Of a stretch of DNA of 9,128 bases, positions 6,014-9,128 are shown piece by piece. The stretch comes from an uncultured Acetatifactor sp. (lineage in GTDB: Bacteria > Bacillota > Clostridia > Lachnospirales > Lachnospiraceae). The stretch's first letter is position 1. Every line of letters begins with the position of its first letter. The notes beneath the pieces were generated by a model. The model was not told the origin of the DNA, searched no databases, and saw only the letters and a program-made list of their open reading frames with translations. A program made the translations under genes and the position numbers. The DNA lies in the NCBI GenBank assembly GCA_910577185.1, contig CAJTLR010000103.1:1-9128 (forward strand), read 5' to 3'.

Positions 6014-6474
6014 CACCCCTGTTTCATAAATCGCCTTATATATCTTTAAAAGATAATTTACAAGGAACCTGTCAACTGCTGCTTTTGTAAGGGAATGTTC
6101 CCGAACGTATCCCGTAAGAGTCCGCCCACAGTTCTCCGGCTCCTCCTCTGCGCATTTCTCCAAATCCTTCAGACAGTCCAATAACTGCAGGACAGCCACA
6201 TACGGTTTGCAAGGGTATATCCTGCCCTTTTCCTCCTGCGCCTGACATATTTATGGAGTGCAACTGTATCCGCTGTCAAAGCCATCTTCTCCCCAAGAAT
6301 ATCTGTTTTGGGAAAGTAATATATCCCTGCTTCAAACCTGCACAGGATACCGTCATCGGTAAGCCGCTTTCAGTGATACCGGAGGTTTTCTTCTGATAAT
6401 CCGGGGATGGAAATATCCCCGGCAAAGATTGGTTCACCCTGTTCATAATTTTCTGACAGATATTTATATAGCAC
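6014..6474 (-). pseudogene. AbiEi-type (DUF6088-like) antitoxin, disrupted
   Basis: Starting from GTG at 6474 (AAGGAAGG just upstream), the frame reads LYKYLSENYEQGEPIFAGDISIPGL and on to SEENLRYH, then a TGA at 6372-6370. It continues in the same frame with KRLTDDGILCRFEAGIYYFPK, ILGEKMALTADTVALHKYVRRR and GYTLANRM. This is a winged-helix start plus the conserved core of AbiEi-like antitoxins. Near 6200 it shifts frame to VLQLLDCLKDLEKCAEEEPENC, REHSLTKAAVDRFL and KIYKAIYETG, the C-terminal part of the same kind of protein. About 40-50 codons seem missing at the junction. A nonsense codon plus an internal deletion/frameshift means it is dead. The partner AbiEii nucleotidyltransferase toxin, expected downstream, is absent. 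Family name is from memory of motifs. Confidence 0.7.
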
Positions 6475-6501
6475 GGAACCCGCCTTCCTTTCGTTTTATA
6501 A

Positions 6502-6519
6502 ACTTATTATTTACTTATT
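6502..6519. promoter_or_regulatory. Direct repeat upstream of the antitoxin remnant
   Basis: ACTTATT occurs at 6502-6508 and again at 6513-6519, exactly 11 bp apart (one helical turn), 28 bp upstream of the antitoxin GTG. AbiEi antitoxins repress their own promoters through repeats, so this is a plausible fossil operator. A TATAAA on the minus strand just downstream (about 6500-6495) could be the -10 box. Confidence 0.4.
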
Positions 6520-6602
6520 GTTAGCGTATCCCAAAACGCATTTCCGTCAAGAAAGGAACCGGCAAATTTTAGCATCCACAGTATGTATTCTACACATAAT
6601 TC

Positions 6603-6611
6603 TGTTATAAT
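6603..6611 (+). promoter_or_regulatory. Extended -10 promoter
   Basis: TGTTATAAT is a perfect extended -10 element (TGn plus TATAAT). No good -35 is present at 16-18 bp. It would start transcription near 6618, about 20 nt before the ribosome binding site of the 34-codon ORF. Confidence 0.6.
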
Positions 6612-6638
6612 ATATCCAAAATAGGAAAGGTGATTAAA

Positions 6639-6743
6639 ATGCCACAGAACAGATTATCTGCAGCTTTGCAGAATGCCAGAAGCGCATTTGTTTACCTAAA
6701 GAGGAAATGTGCAGTTTCAGAACGGAAAACACAAGCTGTTTAA
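6639..6743 (+). CDS. 34-aa small ORF with promoter and ribosome binding site
   Basis: An extended -10 promoter is followed by GGAAAGG, an 8-nt spacer and ATG. The 34-aa product (MPQNRLSAALQNARSAFVYL, then a basic tail KRKCAVSERKTQAV) has an amphipathic-looking N-terminal helix and no recognised domain. The expression signals are better than expected by chance, so it may be a small peptide gene or the first part of a gene truncated before the MITE-like element 30 bp downstream. I do not recognise it. Confidence 0.4.
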   Translation: MPQNRLSAALQNARSAFVYLKRKCAVSERKTQAV

Positions 6744-6772
6744 GCCGCCATCATCTCCTGTCTTTTTGCGCC

Positions 6773-6946
6773 AGAGCGTGTTTGAAAATTGCTTTCTGCC
6801 AGATGTGCGTCACAATTTGTGGGAGATTCAGGTCAAATGAAGGGCGCATAGCGGGCTATGTAACCTGAATTTGAGCCAAAGATACCGCAAATGCGGGGAC
6901 GCGGTTACCGCGGCAGATGGCGAGAATGAATTTTCAAACACGCTCT
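6773..6946. mobile_element. 174-bp MITE-like element with perfect 18-bp terminal inverted repeats
   Basis: AGAGCGTGTTTGAAAATT at 6773-6790 is repeated as its exact reverse complement at 6929-6946, bounding 174 bp without an ORF. Inside are nested dyads: ATTCAGGT/ACCTGAAT (6826-6833 and 6863-6870) enclosing CATAGC/GCTATG (6847-6852 and 6855-6860), then CCGC-AAAT-GCGG (6885-6896) and CGCGG-TTA-CCGCG (6900-6912). Transcribed from either side it would fold into a multi-stem structure closed by the termini. This is the build of a non-autonomous miniature transposon. No target-site duplication is evident, so the exact boundaries and the mobilising transposase family are open. Confidence 0.8.
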
Positions 6947-6967
6947 AGTAATGGAACCAACGGCCGT

Positions 6968-6989
6968 GATCCATGGCGGCCATCAGATC
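6968..6989 (-). terminator. Weak hairpin downstream of the 501-aa AraC-type gene
   Basis: GATC-c-ATGG (6968-6976) and CCAT-ca-GATC (6980-6989) form an 8-pair imperfect stem around a 3-nt loop, about 95 bp after the minus-strand gene ends. No T-run follows on the minus strand. The rest of 6947-7081 shows nothing else I can name. Confidence 0.2.
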
Positions 6990-7081
6990 CGAATCCCTTA
7001 TTGTGGACAGACGGTGTGCATCACAATGCCGGTCCACCCCTGCATAACGCTGCATAGGTTCAGTGCAGCCACAGCAGAGGG

Positions 7082-8587
7082 CTACCTGTTATCATCCAGC
7101 AATTCACAGATATAGCCATACGCCCGCTCATCATGAGCCTTCATCCGCTCAATCTGTCCGGCGAACAAGCGGCGGTTTTCTGCTCTGGCCATCCGGCGCA
7201 TCTGGACCTCTCCCCGCTCCCAGCTGCCCAGAACGGGGATCATCTCTTTCCAGATGATTTCCGCTATCCCCTCCATTTCCCCTGCGGCGGCATTCAGGCC
7301 GGGAGCCATTGCAGGGTACTGTTCTCCCAGTCTGCGCAAATACTTTGCCCCATGCCATCGCCCATCGGAAAGGCAGTCCATGGCGTCGCCGTGGCACATC
7401 ATGCGCTCCACCAGCAGAGAAAAGACAGCATCGTCCGGAAAGTCCCGGTCACACAGCAAAGCGTTCTTCCATGCATCATAGGCCATGATGCCTTTGGCAT
7501 AGGTTCCGCACATGCGCCCCTCCAGAGCCTCCGCTGCATTTTGGAGCACTTCCCTGGGAGTAAGAGGAGGAAGGCTTTCCGTGCCGGTGGCGATCAGGGC
7601 GGTTGTGTCGGGATTCTCCCACCAGTCCCCGGTCATAAAATAGCCGTTTTTCCCGAACCGGACGCATGTCTGGTATTCCGGATATTCCTGAAATACATTC
7701 CAGCCCATCAGCACATTGCCGCCGTCCTGATAACCGGTTATAACGCAGGCCTCCGGCGGGCCGATGATGCCCAGAGCGATGACCGGGTTCCCTGCATCGA
7801 TCTCCCTGCATATAAAGTCCATGAAATCTTCCTTTTTCGTCTTCTGTGTGCGGCCCATGAACTTAAACCCCCGTTCCATGGCCCGCATGCCGCAGCGGAA
7901 CACCTTTACGGAATCGTCAAAAGTGAAGATGGCATCCACATTGCCGCCGTCCCAGCAGGCGGCGTTCCATGCAAACCGAAAAGCTGCCCCGCTTTCGGCC
8001 ATGGCCCGGGTATAGTCAGTACACAGCCCAAGATACTTTGCGCAGGAATGGATGCACATGGGAAAGGGGGTACATCCGTCCTGACCATAAGCTACTTTGG
8101 GGACACCGTATAAGATTGCATTATCCCGCTTTTCCATTTTGTTTCCGCAACTTTCTTTTCTTGAGCAGACTATCTCTGTAGTTCCGCTGTTATTGTCATC
8201 ATCCCATCTCTTCGGAAGCGCCGCGCCGTATACCCCTGCGCAGAGCCTCACCCGGGCAAGCACAGGCGCCTCAGCGCGAAACTGGTAAGGCGTATACCCT
8301 GTATGCCGCTTGAAAGCCCGGGAGAATACGGTTCTTCCGGAGAATCCGTATTTTACGGCGATATCGAGGATTGTTCTGTCCGTGTCCAGAAGCTCTTGGG
8401 CGGCATTGGCAATCCTGCGCTCCTGCACATATCGGGACAACGGCTTTCCGGTGCATTTTCGGAACACATCCCGGATATGCGCCAAGGAAAAGCCGGTCTG
8501 GCGCACAAGTTCTTCCATGAAGATTTCCTCCCGCACACGGCTTTCCACAAAGGTGCACACAGACCAGATCAGAATATAGTGGTTCAT
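7082..8587 (-). CDS. AraC-family HTH regulator fused to C39/BtrH-like domain
   Basis: This 501-aa protein starts at an ATG with AGAGGTG 10 nt upstream. Residues 20-105 form an AraC DNA-binding domain (MEELVRQTGFSLAHIRDVFRKCTG, then ILDIAVKYGFSGRTVFSRAFKRHTGYTPYQFR). After a polar linker (about 125-150), residues 151-335 resemble a C39 peptidase/BtrH N-terminal fold: ILYGVPKVAYGQDGCTPFPMC supplies the cysteine region and GPPEACVITGYQDGGNVLMGWNVFQ the later strand. Where peptidases have His, this has E279, so it is likely a non-catalytic sensor domain. Residues 340-501 are helical, with conserved-looking cysteines but no domain I recognise. It is GC-rich and solitary. Ligand and targets are unknown. 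The AraC part is certain; the middle domain call is tentative. Confidence 0.85.
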   Translation of the reverse strand: MNHYILIWSVCTFVESRVREEIFMEELVRQTGFSLAHIRDVFRKCTGKPLSRYVQERRIANAAQELLDTDRTILDIAVKYGFSGRTVFSRAFKRHTGYTPYQFRAEAPVLARVRLCAGVYGAALPKRWDDDNNSGTTEIVCSRKESCGNKMEKRDNAILYGVPKVAYGQDGCTPFPMCIHSCAKYLGLCTDYTRAMAESGAAFRFAWNAACWDGGNVDAIFTFDDSVKVFRCGMRAMERGFKFMGRTQKTKKEDFMDFICREIDAGNPVIALGIIGPPEACVITGYQDGGNVLMGWNVFQEYPEYQTCVRFGKNGYFMTGDWWENPDTTALIATGTESLPPLTPREVLQNAAEALEGRMCGTYAKGIMAYDAWKNALLCDRDFPDDAVFSLLVERMMCHGDAMDCLSDGRWHGAKYLRRLGEQYPAMAPGLNAAAGEMEGIAEIIWKEMIPVLGSWERGEVQMRRMARAENRRLFAGQIERMKAHDERAYGYICELLDDNR

Positions 8588-8611
8588 ATAGTTCGTTCAC
8601 CTCTTGTCAGT

Positions 8612-8627
8612 ATTGCTTCGAAGCAAT
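8612..8627. promoter_or_regulatory. 16-bp perfect palindrome at the AraC-gene transcription start
   Basis: ATTGCTTCGAAGCAAT is a perfect 16-bp palindrome lying directly downstream of the TATACT box and 25 bp upstream of the gene start. The predicted start of transcription falls inside it, so a bound protein would block initiation. It is a good operator candidate, possibly for autorepression, although AraC proteins more often bind direct repeats. Confidence 0.55.
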
Positions 8628-8630
8628 TTG

Positions 8631-8661
8631 AGTATAACACAGTCATGGGATTCTCACGCAA
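8631..8661 (-). promoter_or_regulatory. Promoter of the 501-aa AraC-type gene
   Basis: On the minus strand TATACT (8636-8631) is preceded at 19 bp by TTGCGT (8661-8656). The -10 is good; the long spacer and imperfect -35 suggest low basal activity or need for an activator. Confidence 0.5.
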
Positions 8662-8748
8662 CGATTTTAAGGAATTTATTCTATTTTGAATGACAAGATT
8701 ATTGACGCGGCTTTGCAGTCACAGCAGGCTTAGGTGCCCACACCCCGT

Positions 8749-9128
8749 TTATCTTTTGGAATTTGCAAATGCTTCTCTATCAATCGAAAAAATATAATCC
8801 CCATTTTCATAAAAGGAATTTTGAACCATTCCTACCTTTTGCATTACTCTATATGATTCTACATTGCTCTTTGCACATCCTCCATAGATTATGTCATATT
8901 CCATCTCCTCAAACGCATAACTTATCAATTCCATGGCACATTGCGTAGCATAACCTTGATTTCGGTATTTTTCATCAATCATATAAAAAAGAACTGTTTT
9001 TCCTATTTCGGCTTCTCCGTCTAATCCGCACCAGCCTATCATCACATTTGGTTCTTTCTTTTGAAAAACGCCTAAACATAAATGGCAAATTGATTTCTAC
9101 CGATTCTTACTATGAGTATCTTCCATAT
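8749..9128 (-). pseudogene. GNAT N-acetyltransferase, interrupted and cut by the window edge
   Basis: The frame reads from the right edge as MEDTHSKNR, an amber TAG at 9099-9097, then KSICHLCLGVFQKKEPNVMIGWCG and on to the stop at 8751-8749. The conserved GNAT core is present: VLFYMIDEKYRNQGYATQ, with the acetyl-CoA-binding RNQGYA loop, then IIYGGCAKSNVESYRVMQKVGM and YENGDYIFSID. Sequence on both sides of the amber codon looks like one protein in one frame, and a GTG at 9045 would give only a 98-aa product lacking the first strands. I therefore call it a disrupted gene; a base error is the alternative. The substrate cannot be predicted. Composition is AT-rich compared with the neighbouring AraC-type gene. 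Confidence 0.75.

Noticed and set aside
5909..6199. 96-codon minus-strand frame as a standalone gene
   Set aside because: It is the 3' piece of the broken AbiEi-type antitoxin plus unrelated read-through; sequence upstream in a second frame completes the same protein family.
7133..8113. 326-codon plus-strand open frame
   Set aside because: It is antisense to the 501-aa AraC-type gene in a GC-rich region, with no recognisable domain and no ribosome binding site.

Overview
The window looks like a mosaic accessory stretch of a Firmicutes (Clostridia, probably Lachnospiraceae-like) chromosome. The clues are strong AGGAGG-type ribosome binding sites, the protein families present (XRE plus zinc ribbon, AraC plus GyrI-like, MerR with a membrane tail, an AbiEi-type antitoxin remnant, a large serine recombinase remnant), and abrupt changes in base composition. 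The two amr genes and the 7.1-8.6 kb gene are GC-rich, while 2.75-3.2 kb and about 4.9-6.0 kb are clearly AT-rich. No rRNA, tRNA or CRISPR array was seen.

Layout. Positions 1-314 hold the decayed tail of a large serine recombinase with an in-frame stop. Directly beside it, on the minus strand, is a two-gene operon at 2753-378. Its first gene fuses a Memo-like domain to an AMMECR1 domain and its second encodes a radical SAM enzyme, so together they form a complete AmmeMemoRadiSam set. This is a widely conserved system whose reaction I regard as not established, and it is the most interesting item in the window. A 448-bp AT-rich intergenic stretch follows, then a plus-strand XRE/zinc-ribbon regulator (3202-3651). 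This converges on a minus-strand AraC/GyrI-like regulator (3833-4750) that carries a convincing internal ribosome binding site.

From 4.87 to 6.75 kb there is a strong ribosome binding site leading only to a 23-codon ORF, then a MerR regulator with a four-helix membrane tail and a good 19-bp-spacer promoter (4959-5807). Next come a broken AbiEi-type antitoxin (6014-6474, minus; nonsense codon plus internal deletion/frameshift) and a 34-codon ORF behind an extended -10 promoter. A 174-bp MITE-like element with perfect 18-bp terminal inverted repeats lies at 6773-6946. The right end has a 501-aa AraC-type regulator fused to a C39/BtrH-like domain (7082-8587, minus), with a 16-bp perfect palindrome over its likely transcription start. 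It ends with a GNAT acetyltransferase interrupted by an amber codon and running off the window edge.

Taken together, the amr operon is the only metabolic unit. The rest is four one-component regulators of four different sensor types with no obvious target operon beside them, embedded in debris of mobile elements and a toxin-antitoxin locus. I could not run any database or folding computation; family calls are from sequence motifs.
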